A stretch of 64,000 nt of DNA, taken from contig JAVGWX010000011.1 of the NCBI GenBank assembly GCA_036924085.1, positions 38,540,970 to 38,604,969 on the forward strand, given 5' to 3'. This document shows, in pieces, positions 40,641-50,220 of this stretch. This stretch comes from Ariolimax columbianus (lineage: Eukaryota > Mollusca > Gastropoda > Stylommatophora > Arionidae). The position numbers were made by a program, and so were the translations under genes. The notes under the pieces were generated by a model that saw only the letters and a list, made by a program, of their open reading frames with translations, did not search any database and was not told the origin of the DNA. Position 1 is the first letter of the stretch. Each line of letters starts with the position of its first letter.

Positions 40641-40992
40641 TGGGGAATTGCTGATATGAGACGATTACCCCTGGGGAATGATGCGGTAATGCATGCATAC
40701 AAGGCAAAACTTAGATGGGCATGTCACATGTTAAGACGAAACGATGGTCGATGGGGCACGGCGACAGCAGTCTGGTAACCTCGAGGCAAGAAGAGACCAC
40801 GGGGAAGACCTCCAAATAGTTGGACTCCCTTGCTGCACGCTGCAACATCAGAGATGCTTCTAGAGGAGCACTTACCACGCACTGGACTTCGGTGGCCCAA
40901 AACATGGTCCGCTGGAGACGAAGTTCGGACCCGTAGCTACGCTGAGGAACGGGTCAACAAGATAAAGATTAAGATTGAAGATATTAAGGCCA
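40640..40992 (+). mobile_element. LINE C-terminal fragment
   Basis: K-L-R-W-A-C-H-M-L-R-R-N-D-G-R-W near 40,715-40,750, then P-R-G-K-K-R-P-R-G-R-P-P near 40,780-40,815, W-T-P-L, H-L-P-R-T. This W-x-G-H-x-x-R ... K-R-P-x-G-R-P block closes RTE-like proteins. Orientation is opposite to the neighbouring RT fragment, so they are different insertions. Confidence 0.75.
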
Positions 40993-41032
40993 TGAGATGT
41001 TACTTATCCTCATGTCTATTCCGCCGTATGGT

Positions 41033-41360
41033 TTAACTGTGCCTCCGAGGTATATAAATGCTAACGTCATTCGTAGCTTTTAACAACAACACCAACTGCC
41101 ACAGTCCTTCTCGTTGTCTTTCCACGAAATAACAATCATGCAGCGACACCATTTCAAAGACTTCTACTCTATCCACAAGCTGTTTGTTCTTCGTCCGTGT
41201 TTCCTTCCCATAGAGAAAAGCCGAATATATAAATAACATTTGGTGACTCTCATTTTAGTGCATTTGTTGTCTGTCTGGATGGCAATCTATTTTTCTTGTT
41301 AAATTTGCTTTCGACCATTCATATTCTCTTCTTCACATTCATATCACATCTACCATAATC
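41033..41360 (-). mobile_element. LINE post-RT fragment
   Basis: Minus-strand: D-M-N-V-K-K-R-I near 41,330, Y-S-A-F-L-Y-G-K-E-T-R near 41,220, L-V-D-R-V-E-V-F-E-M near 41,165. Corresponds to the I-x-x-R-I ... S-x-x-L-Y-G-x-E-T-W ... E-A-F-E-M series. The C-terminal W-x-G-H part is gone. Confidence 0.65.
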
Positions 41361-41369
41361 TTTTATGAT

Positions 41370-42295
41370 CTATGCAAGGTCATCATCATCATCATCATTA
41401 TCTTCTATCCACTTTTGCCGTTAGACGGCTTGGGGAGGTGCAGTTTTCTGTCATGTGCCATCTTTGTTACCGATGTTGTTGTCATTCGGTGGTTCTTCAT
41501 TGTCTCACGGACACCATCTATCCATTTTGTTCGTGGTCGGCCTCTTGCTCTGCCATAATTTTGCCTGGTATTGTAGATACGAGCAGCTGGTAACTTTCGT
41601 TGTATTCTTGTCAGGTGTCCGAACCCTTGCATTCTATGCCTTTCCATGTATTCCATGCATGGTGTTGCTCCCACCTTCTGTCTGATTACTTCGTTTCAGC
41701 CGTCTCTTTGTCTTCATCGGAATGTGTTTCTGTCTTGGTAATGGTGAGAGCTGATAGGAAACTGCATTAACTTGCAATGTTCTTGATTCCACGGGGATTT
41801 CGTGGCGAAGTTGTTAAGCAGTCAGCCTCGTGATCGGGTGGTGTGGGTTCGACTCCGGACTCCGCCGTCTATTTCACGGATGCTTGATGCGGAGTCCCCT
41901 GCATTTCGTAGTCGCCCTCTAGTCGTCTTGTCCTTGACTTGCCACTGGAGTCGGGTGGCTCCAGACGAGAGAGTGAGGATACAAAGTAGCGCAGTTAAAC
42001 CTCACAAAAAATAGCGCTAGCAAATAAATTATGCAATCATCGTCTACGATGGACGGCGGTCTTTGCCTTTTTGCTTTGCCTGTTCTTGATTCCACCTCTG
42101 TAACTAGCCTTCTATCTTGTATTAACACGCTGCCAATGCATTTTAATTTTCTGACTTGTTTAAGTTCTATCATTTTTCCCCCCCCTATGTTTAGTATTTT
42201 CTCTGTTCTGCTGATTTTCATTGTTGTAGCAATCCTCATATTATATCTATCGCAGGCATTGTCTGCCCAAGGCACAAGCCACTATCTAGTTTGTC
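41370..42295 (-). mobile_element. LINE-J (RTE-like) split by SINE-3
   Basis: The right part (42,081-42,295) reads I-S-R-T-E-K-I-L-N and R-K-L-K-C-I-G-S-V-L-I-Q-D-R-R (RT thumb). The left part (41,370-41,792) reads K-T-K-R-R-L near 41,715, Q-G-F-G-H-L-T-R-I near 41,625, G-R-A-R-G-R-P-R-T-K-W-I-D near 41,560, M-A-H-D-R-K-L-H-L-P, and ends with (GAT)n (plus-strand CATCATCATCATCATCATT at 41,381-41,399). SINE-3 interrupts it at 41,793-42,080 with a 15-bp duplication. Confidence 0.85.
41778..42095 (+). mobile_element. SINE-3 (tRNA-derived) with 15-bp target duplication
   Basis: TGTTCTTGATTCCAC occurs at 41,778-41,792 and again at 42,081-42,095, bracketing a 288-bp insert. The head has GTGGCGAAGTTGTTAAGC (A-box position) and GGGTTCGACTCC (B-box). 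Body: CTAGTCGTCTTGTCCTTG, CACTGGAGTCGGGTGGCTCC. The 3' end is T/C-rich. This is the only SINE-3 copy I see. Perfect duplication implies a relatively recent insertion. Confidence 0.93.
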
Positions 42296-42302
42296 ACGTT
42301 TG

Positions 42303-42452
42303 ACACGACATACTGGTCAGTATATTGTCCCTGTTCCTGACGTGACATCCTGGTCAGTATATTGTCCCAACGCCTGACGCGACATCCTGGTCAGTATATT
42401 GTCCCTGCTCCTGACGCGACATCCTGGTCAGTATATTGTCCATGCCCGAACT
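42303..42452. repeat. 37-bp array, 4 copies
   Basis: CATCCTGGTCAGTATATTGT + CCCTGCTCCTGACGCGA recurs every 37 bp. The CTGGTCAGTATATTG phrase is also the recurring motif of R2, so the array may derive from an R2 fragment. Confidence 0.9.
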
Positions 42453-42934
42453 AGCCTCTCAGTCCGACATTCATCAGCTATAGTATTATCAAACATCATG
42501 TTATCGTTGCCATTCTTCTACGATAAGGCCCCCTTCAAACGTGTCTATATTTAAATGTTTGTACTTTCGAAGCCAAAATGGTAGCTTTTCCATTTCCTTT
42601 AACACCGACATGACCAGGATGGGTGATCCACGCAAAGCCCCGGAAGAGAAGTAAATTAATCTTTGCCAACTGTGGCTGTCGTTTGGAAAGGTCGCCGTGA
42701 GCTCTTCGTTATCGGGAGACGATTTTAGCCCGAGCATCTGAGCCGGCTTAAGCAAATGGTTGTAAACTAGCCGTCTCAAGCATGCGGCCCGATAGTCCTT
42801 TTTATGCAGACCGAAACGTGAGTAGCATCGCGTTGTTGGAAATTAGTCATATAAATTTGCGAACAAGGGAAATACACGTATTTTCATTAGTACAGTTCAT
42901 TAGTCACCAGTAAACCAACAACGGCACCAAATAG
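42453..42934. other. Unassigned stretch
   Basis: A 92-codon minus frame (42,501-42,779) is open but shows no recognisable domain. Not supported as a gene. Confidence 0.35.
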
Positions 42935-43034
42935 AACATGCGAATTAATTATATGAACACACACATACACACATGCATGCACGCACGTCACACACACACC
43001 TCACCACACCACACCACACACCATATATATATAT
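42935..43034. repeat. CA/TA microsatellite
   Basis: ACACATAC/CACACA runs ending in (TA)n and (ATC)n. The ATC triplets at 43,033-43,042 belong to the tail of the adjacent RTE-C copy. Confidence 0.85.
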
Positions 43035-43285
43035 CATCATCATGTAGCATGTCCTTTATAGAACTCCGCTCCCATCACAGTCTGTCTGAAAGAAACTCGT
43101 TCCCTTGCCAAAACTCCAGCCTCTGCCATACTCATACCTAAGTATTTCTGGATATCTTGGTGCCATCGTCTTCTTAGTCTACCCCTTCTTCTTTTACCTG
43201 GCACCATACCTTCCATCACTGTTCTCTCAAGACCGTTGTGTCTATTGATGTGGCCAAAGTATTTGTATTTTCTAGCCAAAATGGA
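43035..43285 (-). mobile_element. RTE-C 3' end (minus)
   Basis: Minus-strand frame: A-R-K-Y-K-Y-F-G-H-I-N-R-H-N-G-L, E-G-M-V-P-G-K-R-R-R-G-R-L-R-R-R-W, A-E-A-G-V-L-A-R-E-R-V-S-F, F-Y-K-G-H-A-T, then CTACATGATGATGAT. Clean end of the RTE-C protein with the (GAT)n tail; the 79-codon frame is intact to the stop. 5'-truncated within about 260 bp of the end. Confidence 0.9.
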
Positions 43286-43294
43286 ATTGATTAA

Positions 43295-43301
43295 TAATAA
43301 T

Positions 43302-43357
<56 letters not shown>

Positions 43358-43369
43358 ATTATTATTATG

Positions 43370-43432
<63 letters not shown>
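43295..43432. repeat. (TA)n / (TAA)n microsatellite
   Basis: TA runs separated by ATTATTATT triplets at 43,353-43,370. Confidence 0.97.
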
Positions 43433-43436
<4 letters not shown>

Positions 43437-43439
43437 GAA

Positions 43440-44170
43440 AACCACTCTCTTTTTTCAACCTGTGGACAGTTTTTTTCTCTTACTGTGTCCTCTGAAATGG
43501 GTGACTTGCATGGTGGTTTGGATTAAAGTGAGGAAGGAATTGCGCCTTTTGTCAACATTACTCTCTTGTCGTTAGCTACCTTTGGCCATTGGCAAGCGTT
43601 TATCGAGACGACTGGAGATATTACAGGATGCAGATATTACCTCAGGGTTTACTCCCGAAGCCTTTCCCGTAATCAGGTATGCAAAGCAGAATAGAGGGAA
43701 GACATCTGTCGTTGTGTGCCGTGCTGTCACATAACCGCAATATGTCGTAGTTCCTGTGTGTTGGGCATCTCTTCCTGGCTGGTTCTAGTCCATTAAAGTC
43801 GTGTCTAAATTTCACACTTACACCAAAACCGACGCTGTCTGCAGCTAGAGGAAAGGGCACAAATCTTGTGAAGTTCAGACCTGTGAACTAGTTTAAGCGT
43901 AGTGCTAATTCATACATCCGGTGTCCAGGCTAGGATAATAGGAAGGAAGACAACACACAGAACGATCGCATTAACCCGTCCAGATGGAAAACAATGACAC
44001 GTTTCCATGAACATAAGTATAAGTCCTCAATTAGTGTGAATTTCAGGCAAATCCGTGGCCTGGCGGCATACCATAATGGGCTAAAACACCAGAGCAATAT
44101 AGACCCACACGCGTGTTTCGACCAAACTGCCTTCTTCATCACTTATAAAGGTGTAAATCACGTGTCGGTT
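43440..44170 (+). repeat. R5 copy (plus)
   Basis: Anchors: GGTTTGGATTAAAGTGAGGA, CTACCTTTGGCCATTGG, GTTTACTCCCGAAGCC, GTGTCCAGGCTAGGATAAT, ATGACACGTTTCCATGAAC, CATAATGGGCTAAAACACC. Reverse-complementary to 28,575-29,345. Fragments also at 45,825-45,960 and 52,255-52,610. Non-coding, class unknown. Confidence 0.82.
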
Positions 44171-44295
44171 ATTGCCCAAAGTGTTAGCCTTAATGCGAAT
44201 GTGTCAGTGGGTACGTAGTGCATTGACTTCCTGCAACCTTGTTCAGTTTGTTATCTTTATTGCAGTTTAGAAGAAGTTATACTGTCACATGATCT

Positions 44296-44727
44296 CAAGC
44301 CACGCGTTTGTCAGATGGTCTCTAGCCACGTGTTTGTCAGATGGTCTCAAGCCATGCGTTTGTCAGATGGTCTCAAGCCACGCGTTTGTCAGATGGTCTC
44401 AAGCCACGTGTTTGTCAGATGGTCTCAAGCCACGCGTCTGTCAGAAGGTCTCAAGCCACGCGTTTGTCAGATGGTCTCAAGCCACGCGTTTGTCAGATTG
44501 TCTTGAGCTACGCGTTTGTCAGATGGTCTCTAGCCACGCGTTTGTCAGATGGTCTCAAGCCACGTGTTTGTCAGATGGTCTCAAGCCACGCGTTTGTCAG
44601 ATGGTCTCAAGCCACGCGTTTGTCAGATGGTCTCAAGCCACGCGTTTGTCAGATTGTCTTAAGCCACGCGTTTGTCAGATGGTCTCAAGCCACGCGTTTG
44701 TCAGAAGGTCTCAAGCCACGCGTTTAA
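44296..44727. repeat. 26-bp array, about 16 copies
   Basis: The unit ATGGTCTCAAGCCACGCGTT+TGTCAG is repeated with a strict 26-bp step; nearly identical units, one or two with TTGTCTTGAGCTACG or AAGGTCTC. Three plus frames stay open; no protein is implied. Confidence 0.96.
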
Positions 44728-44879
44728 TGGAATTACATTGCCATTTGTCAAAGAAACGAGTTTGTCGCCTTGACGCGTCTGACGTTACAAGAAGTGCAAT
44801 TGGTATAGGACACTGTTGTCCTAGTTATGAAGGACAAGACATAGATTTGCGGGAGGAAGCGACCTTTATTCTATCGTCT
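44728..44879. other. Unassigned short stretch
   Basis: Nothing recognised. Confidence 0.35.
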
Positions 44880-45125
44880 GATTAGTATAGTGGTGAAGCA
44901 CTCGCTTGTCACGATAAAGATAGAAGGTTTAACTCTCGCATCACGCTGCAGTTGACCTTGCTTAAATAGGTACCTGATTTACGGTTAGATAAGAAAAATT
45001 GAATGAGTTGGGAAGGCTGCTGGTCATCCACCTCGCACAAGATGTTGCTTAGTACAATGACGTATGTAACACTCCATCCCCGATCGCTATGGAACGTTTT
45101 CGTTTAAATTAGCGAACTTAGCTAA
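44880..45125 (+). mobile_element. SINE-5 copy
   Basis: The head has GTATAGTGGTGAAGCACTC (A-box region) and GAAGGTTTAACTCTCGC (B-box region). The body has CAGTTGACCTTGCTTAAATA, GGTACCTGATTTACGGTTAG, GGTCATCCACCTCGCACAAG and CACTCCATCCCCGATCGC. Colinear with 33,205-33,470. Confidence 0.8.
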
Positions 45126-45214
45126 ATACCCTTTCACCATTATGAAATGTTCCTCAGAACACACACGCCTGATCGAAGCGTAGTTATGTCCATCCAACGT
45201 TCTGTTCTAGGAGT

Positions 45215-45655
45215 CGACTTCACTGCACTCCGAGCATACCCATAGGTGCTCAGTCTCTCTCAGCAGATGGCGCAAAGTGTGAATGCTGATGGTCCCATTA
45301 GCCTGTTGGTTGTACACCTTCCGGTACCGTCATCCTAATTTGATTCCAAAGTGCCACAGCCTGTGCCTTGCAGACTCATCCAAAGCAGTGTCGTTTTCCA
45401 GCAGGTGGTCCTTGATAACCTTCACTATGTCACCTCTATCCATGTCCGCTGTGCCTGTTATGGATGCGTGTGAAGCCAAAAAATCAGCTCGCTCGTTGCC
45501 CGGAACCCCCGCGTGACCAGGACAGTAGATCGACACCAGCCCCTGGAGTTTTGAGGTCTTTAGCGCTGCTATCCACTCATGTCGCAGCCACCCATTCCGC
45601 AGCTTCCGAAGTAGTGTTTGGGAGTCTGACACGATGGCTGCTCTTGTTGAAGATG
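45215..45655 (-). mobile_element. RH-B RNase H 3' half (minus)
   Basis: The 100-residue minus frame (45,330-45,632) reads S-D-S-Q-T-L-L-R-K-L (the segment after the second catalytic Asp), I-Y-C-P-G-H-A-G-V-P-G-N-E-R-A-D-F-L-A-S, M-D-R-G-D-I-V. The RNase H His and last Asp are intact. After a frame slip the 3' segment continues to L-x-V-C-S-E-C near 45,235. 5'-truncated. Confidence 0.85.
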
Positions 45656-45754
45656 TTAAGTAACGTTAATATTATTAACCAATATCTGGAATCATAATGT
45701 CTTTGTAGCAGCCCCAGAACTGAAGTGCCAACTTTAGAGATCGCAAAGTTAGTT

Positions 45755-45808
45755 GCCCATCGCAAGCGAGGATGGCGACATCATCAGATGGTTTTGTGTT
45801 GATGAATG
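45755..45808 (-). repeat. SINE-4 3'-end remnant (minus)
   Basis: The reverse complement reads ACAAAACCATCTGATGATGT, CGCCATCCTCG, GCGATGGGCAACTAAC, resembling the SINE-4 3' end (AAAACCGTCTGATGTTGTGG ... GCGATGGGCAATA). Confidence 0.55.
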
Positions 45809-45824
45809 AACTTGCGCTGCGTTT

Positions 45825-45960
45825 GGATTATAGTGAGGAAGACGTTGCGTTGGTCATCATCCTCACTCTCTTGTCCCGAACTACCTTGGACCGGTGGTAA
45901 GACATAAGTCAAGACAAATGGAGGCAACTCAGAATGCAGACACTCTAGTCCCACCACCTT
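45825..45960 (+). repeat. R5 fragment
   Basis: TTTGGATTATAGTGAGGAAG, CACTCTCTTGTCCCGAACTA and CTACCTTGGACCGGTGGTAA match the 5' third of R5. Confidence 0.6.
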
Positions 45961-46414
45961 TGAGAACCAACGCCATTTATGTTCATCGCTTCAAGAGGCG
46001 ATTGCCTTACCACTCGGCTACAGCAACTCCTAGAGATTACATAATACAGAGGTGACACATTTGTTTAGAATCTAGAAGTCAGGTAAATAAAAAAATGTAG
46101 CAGTCAGACATGGTTCTCGATGGAAAGGATATCCTGCGTTAGACAAAATTGTGCTATTAAATGCAGCACTCACTGGTCACAGGATGTTAGGCTCCATTTC
46201 AACATTCCTAAGCGTCAAATCGACCTGACATGATAGCTGCAATGTTATCTTACATGTATTTCAGACGAATGGAATAAAACAGTACACTTAGCTTTCAGGT
46301 ACGGGGGGTATATGTTGAGAAGGATCCTGTCAAGTTGGTAGCTACAGGACTTCAAGAAATATAGAGATTTCAGTGATGGTGACTAAGAGATGAGCATCCT
46401 TGAGTCTCGTGTCA
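45961..46414. other. Unassigned stretch
   Basis: No motif or family recognised. Confidence 0.35.
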
Positions 46415-46800
46415 GTTTTTATTGTTGTTTGTCCATCGTTTCCAAAGAAGACCACATTGTCATCTTTCATTCCTGGAGTGGGTTCGTGGGTGGCTGATAA
46501 AACCGATTAGAGCCCGAAAGCGTATGTCACACTGAGGGCAGAGAAACACCGTCAGACGGAGGCAACTCGTCTCTTGCCTTTCGTGTCGCTTGTCTCCGTG
46601 CAGCTTCCGTGATTCTTGCCCGCTCTATATGTGCCGGTGTCGAAGAGATTGTACTACCCCAGGCGGAGCGATCACCAGCAATGTTCTTCCAATTATCAGG
46701 GTCAAAGTCGCAGTTCTTCAGTGAGGCTCTCAGTGTTTTTATAACGTGCCAGTAGTCCCATGGACTAAAACAGTACAATTTGCTTCCAGTCAATACTTAT
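46415..46800 (-). mobile_element. LINE-E C-terminus (minus)
   Basis: Minus-strand: K-T-L-R-A-S-L-K-N-C near 46,730, D-N-W-K-N-I-A-G-D-R-S-A-W near 46,680, H-I-E-R-A-R-I-T-E-A-A-R-R near 46,620, then G-V-S-L-P and, after a stop, the remains of C-P-Q-C...R-x-G-x-x-S-H finger near 46,520. The order G-D-R-x-x-W ... R-A-R-I-x-E-A ... finger is the hallmark of these LINE C-termini. Confidence 0.8.
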
Positions 46801-46947
46801 ATCTTCATTTCTTAGTTACGTCATCAAATTTTGACAAATAACATGCATTTTATCCACATATCATTCATCTGTGTTTCATTTCCCATGGAATTAATGACTT
46901 CATTAGTTTCTCGCAAAGATTACTATTCTTGTAAACTTTTGTAGTTC

Positions 46948-47068
46948 TGCAATCGCTCATTGACTTCTGCAATAGCTCATTGACTTATGCAATCGCTTAT
47001 TGACTTATGCAATCGCTCATTGGCTTATGCAATCGCTCATTGACTTCTACAATCGCTCATTGACTTCT
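46948..47068. repeat. 20-bp array, 6 copies
   Basis: GCAATCGCTCATTGACTTAT and variants in tandem. Confidence 0.93.
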
Positions 47069-47084
47069 TATTATGCTTATGGGA

Positions 47085-47925
47085 TCAAGATGGTGAGCAG
47101 TGCATGAGCTGTAGTAGCCAGCTACCCAAAGTTGACTGCTAGCGTCAGGACCAGCCAGCCAGAGCTGCCCAGACCGTTCTCCACCTCCACGTGGTGATCC
47201 TGGATAACAGAGAGCAACAGAACAGACTGGCTAAGGAAAAGAAATCAAAGAGGGAAGACTAACCTGGTACCCAGACTGGTTAAGGAGAAGAAATCAAAGA
47301 GGGAAGACTAACCTGGTACCCAGACTGGTTAAGGAGAAGAAATAAAAGAGGGAAGACTAACCTGGTACCCAGACTGGTTAAGGAGAAGAAATCAAAGAGG
47401 GAAGACTAACCCGGTACCCAGACTGGCTAAGGAGAAGAAATCAAAGAGGGAAGACTAACCCGGTACCCAGACTGGCTAAGGAGAAGAAATCAAAGAGGGA
47501 AGACTAACCCGGTACCGAAACTGGTTAAGGAGAAGAAATCAAAGAGGGAAGACTAACCCGGTACCGAAACTGGTTAAGGAGAAGAAATCAAAGAGGGAAG
47601 ACTAACCCGGTACCCAGACTGGTTAAGGAGAAGACATCAAAGAGGGAAGACTAACTCGGTACCCAGGCTGGTTAAGGAGAAGAAATCAAAGAGGGAAGAC
47701 TAACCCGGTACCCTGACTGGTTAGGGAGAAGGGATCAACGAGGGAAGACCAACCCGGTACTCAACAATGCCATACTGAAGTAAGTTGTTTCGGACCAAAA
47801 GGTGCAAATATCGCAGTCAAGCTGTAAACTACGACACAACGCATTCCGTTTTCTGGACTACATCATCCTGCTACTTGCAAAGCCCTTTTCAGGGCTCGAC
47901 AGGGAGAGTTTGAGAACGAACGACG
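47085..47925 (+). repeat. R1 copy enlarged by an internal 49-bp array
   Basis: It starts GAGCAGTGCATGAGCTGTAG and CCACGTGGTGATCCTGGATA as at 16.2 kb. The segment corresponding to CAGACTGGCTAAGG ... CCCGGTACC is repeated 11 times. The copy then continues with the R1 core (GGACCAAAAGGTGCAAATAT, AGCTGTAAACTACGACAC, AGGGAGAGTTTGAGAACGAA). Without the array this would be a normal about 360-bp R1. Confidence 0.93.
47224..47762. repeat. 49-bp array within R1, about 11 copies
   Basis: Unit ACTGGTTAAGGAGAAGAAAT + CAAAGAGGGAAGACTAACCC + GGTACCCAG, very homogeneous. The unit is a piece of R1 itself. Confidence 0.95.
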
Positions 47926-47929
47926 CATA

Positions 47930-48459
47930 TGCATATACTTTTGAGATTTTACCTTGCCTTTGAACTCATCTCTCACCTTTGTCTATTCCTTTTAAAATCA
48001 TGTCTAGTTAAACCCAGCTTCACTTTTAATCTCCAACTACATTTTGCCATTGATGGACTCTTACCAGAAACCTCCTTCTTATTACATGTTGTCATCCGTT
48101 CAAGAATGCATCTTAGACTTTTCTTATTTCTTTTGTGTGTGTGTGTTTGTGTTTACATTGACATTTAAAATGCTTTGTTGCTTTCACATACAGCTGATGT
48201 GCCATTTCTTGCATGTCTCGTTAAAAAAAGAAATTGTGATCGAAGACAACATAATTTGCAATATCAAGATCCGTCAGTTCATTACGCTAATGGTTTTGAG
48301 ACTTTTTAAATGCTCCATTAGCTTTGAAACGAAAGAGCGCAGAACATATTTTTTTTCCCGATCTGCGTGATCGGATGACAGTGTATTGAATGTCGCTTAT
48401 GTCCCGATGATCAGGCATATTAAAATATTTTTGTTCTCGCGAAACCAATAGGGCCTTTT
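47930..48459. other. Unassigned stretch
   Basis: Short hydrophobic frames only. A (GT)n of about 20 bp near 48,133. Nothing recognised. Confidence 0.35.
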
Positions 48460-49155
48460 GAAGACCTATTGGCAACTGTCAAAAGAAGGAAAATCACTTG
48501 GTACGGTCACATATCGAGATCAAATGGTCTTGCAAATACGATCCTCCACGGAAAGGTGCATGGCAGACGTCGAAGAGGCCGTCCCAAAAAGAGATGGGAG
48601 GACAACATAAAAGAATGGACCAATCTCCGACCAGAAGAGTTACATGCAGCGGCATCTGACAGAGAAGGGTGGTGTGGCATTGTGAGGATGTCTTCATGTG
48701 TGCCCCAACGACCTCACCGGTTACGGGATGAAGAAAAAACCGCAGAGGAAAGGCGGAAGAGAGGCTGACGTGACCTAAGACAACATTGGCGAAGAAAAAA
48801 CCGCCGAGGGAAGGCGGAAGGGAGGCTGACGTGACCTAAGACAACATTGGCGAAGAAAAAACCGCAGAGAGAAGGCAGAAGAGAGGCTGACGTGACCTAA
48901 GACAACATTGGCGAAGAAAAAACCGCCGAGGGAAGGCGGAAGGGAGGCTGACGTGACCTAAGACAACATTGGCGAAGAAAAAACCGCCGAGGTAAGGCGG
49001 AAGGGAGGCTGACGTGACCTAAGACAACATTGGCGAAGAAAAAACCGCCGAGGGAAGGCGGAAGGGATACTGACGTGACCTAAGACAACATTGGCGAAGA
49101 AAAAATCTCCGAGGGAAGGCGGAAGGGAGGCTGACGTGACCTTAGACAACATTGG
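48460..49155 (+). mobile_element. LINE-K C-terminus with 61-bp 3' array
   Basis: Open frame 48,469-48,768: A-T-V-K-R-R-K-I-T-W-Y-G-H-I-S-R, L-A-N-T-I-L-H-G-K-V-H-G, R-R-R-R-G-R-P-K-K-R-W-E-D-N-I-K-E-W. This is the well conserved W-Y-G-H ... R-R-R-G-R-P ... W-x-D-N-I-K-x-W C-terminal domain of RTE/CR1-type LINEs. The protein end and 3' UTR (E-E-K-T-A-E-E-R-R-K-R-G, stop) pass directly into a 61-bp array made of that same sequence. RT is absent; the frame is otherwise intact. Confidence 0.9.
48730..49155. repeat. 61-bp array from LINE-K 3' end, 7 copies
   Basis: GAAGAAAAAACCGCCGAGGG + AAGGCGGAAGGGAGGCTGAC + GTGACCTAAGACAACATTGGC repeats every 61 bp. The first copy includes the end of the LINE-K coding sequence and its stop. 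Confidence 0.95.
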
Positions 49156-49184
49156 CATTGTATGTGGGATTGGGGGGGGGGGGG

Positions 49185-49445
49185 CAAGATGCAGTAGTGA
49201 ATGAGCTGACATAAGCCAGCGACTCATAGCTGGCTGATATACCAGAATCCGGGAACCGTAGCTGACCAAGACCGTAGTCTACATCGACGTGGCGGCTCTG
49301 AAAACAGGCTGAACTAACTATTCACTAGTGTAATCTGGCCAAGAGATGAAGATTCGCAGTGGGAATGCAAACCTGGTACTAAAAAAAAAACCCAGCTGAA
49401 ATTGGAGATGTCGGGCCGAAAGGGCCATATATCGATCTAAGGGGT
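49185..49445 (+). repeat. R1 copy, 5' two thirds
   Basis: AATGAGCTGACATAAGCCAG, CTGACCAAGACCGTAGTCTA, CTGGTACTAAAAAAAAAACC, TGTCGGGCCGAAAGG. The 3' end after ATATCGAT is lost. G-run at 49,171-49,182 precedes it. Confidence 0.82.
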
Positions 49446-49566
49446 GTACTAGATAATACATATACATTATATTTATAGTGTTTTACAAATTGAAGTGCAG
49501 TATAACAGGTTGATGGATTTTAAAACTTTGATAATAGTAGTTAACATAAGATATTCGTAACTAATT

Positions 49567-49872
49567 ATATGGGGAGAGAGGGGACGGCGTGGCCTAGTGG
49601 TTAAGTAGCACGGGTCACAACCAGAAGGTGCTGGGTTCGATCCCCATCACAGCACCGGCCGTTACCCCGGGGAAGTAAACCCTTAGAAAATGCAGGAGGA
49701 AGCAGACCCTTACATAAAATGCATGCTGAAGTCGGATGCACTGGGCCGACAGGCGCAAAATAAAAACCACAGTGTAACGCACACACGTCTTGGGGAATAG
49801 ATAAATAAGGCGAACGCAAAAAACAAAACAAAAAAAAACAAACAAAAAAAACCCATAAAATATGGGGAGAGA
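49567..49872 (+). mobile_element. SINE-2 with 13-bp target duplication
   Basis: The insert 49,580-49,859 is flanked by ATATGGGGAGAGA at 49,567-49,579 and 49,860-49,872. The tRNA-like head is GGCGTGGCCTAGTGGTTAAG (A box) and GCTGGGTTCGATCCCC (B box). The body is CACCGGCCGTTACCCCGG, GAAGTCGGATGCACTGGGCC, CTTGGGGAATAGATAAATAA, and the tail is an A/C-rich run. It is inserted at the left edge of an R2 copy. Confidence 0.95.
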
Positions 49873-50092
49873 AGGCTAACACCTGGTCAGGCAAAACATG
49901 TTGATCAGGCATGTTAGTCAGGGTCAGGTAAAATATACTGACCGAGACTCCCACCTCATTTTCACGCAGGTCTCCCTGCAAACATGATGTTTTATGACAT
50001 ACTGGTTAACGAGGTTGTGCATCGACATGACCCCCGTAGTAGTGAGCGACACGCAGATGAAGCTAAAAATAGCACTTAACTGCGAAAATGAA
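49873..50092 (+). repeat. R2 copy (plus), 3'-truncated
   Basis: GGCTAACACCTGGTCAGGCA, TTAGTCAGGGTCAGGTAAAA, CCCCCGTAGTAGTGAGCGAC, CGCAGATGAAGCTAA. The GCACGCT...CATTGTGGGC half is missing. Confidence 0.82.
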
Positions 50093-50141
50093 TGTGTTTT
50101 TCATTCACCTAATACATGTTATAATTTTCAAAATTGCTTTG

Positions 50142-50220
50142 AATGTTACAGTGGGATGGAACTCACTATACCACGACTCTTTTGGGTGTAGACTACTTGG
50201 ATAGTTGACAGAGTAGTTAG
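50142..50220 (-). mobile_element. LINE-A fragment, RNase H junction
   Basis: Minus strand: S-V-N-Y-P-S-S-L-H-P-K-E-S-W-Y-S-E-F-H-P corresponds to Q-L-C-Q-Q-S-A-P-K-R-V-V-V-Q-W-V-P-S-H. At nucleotide level ATGTTACAGTGGGATGGAAC matches 7,677-7,696. About 80 bp. Confidence 0.75.

Noticed and set aside
44296..44727. CRISPR-like regular repeat
   Set aside because: Units are contiguous 26-bp tandem copies with no unique spacers, in a eukaryotic repeat context.
44289..44885. 198-residue plus frame
   Set aside because: 26-bp array translated; all three plus frames are long.
49580..49660. Possible tRNA gene (A and B boxes)
   Set aside because: The same sequence recurs at 28.5, 55.2 and 59.1 kb followed by a common non-tRNA body and A-rich tail, with target duplications, so it is a SINE head.
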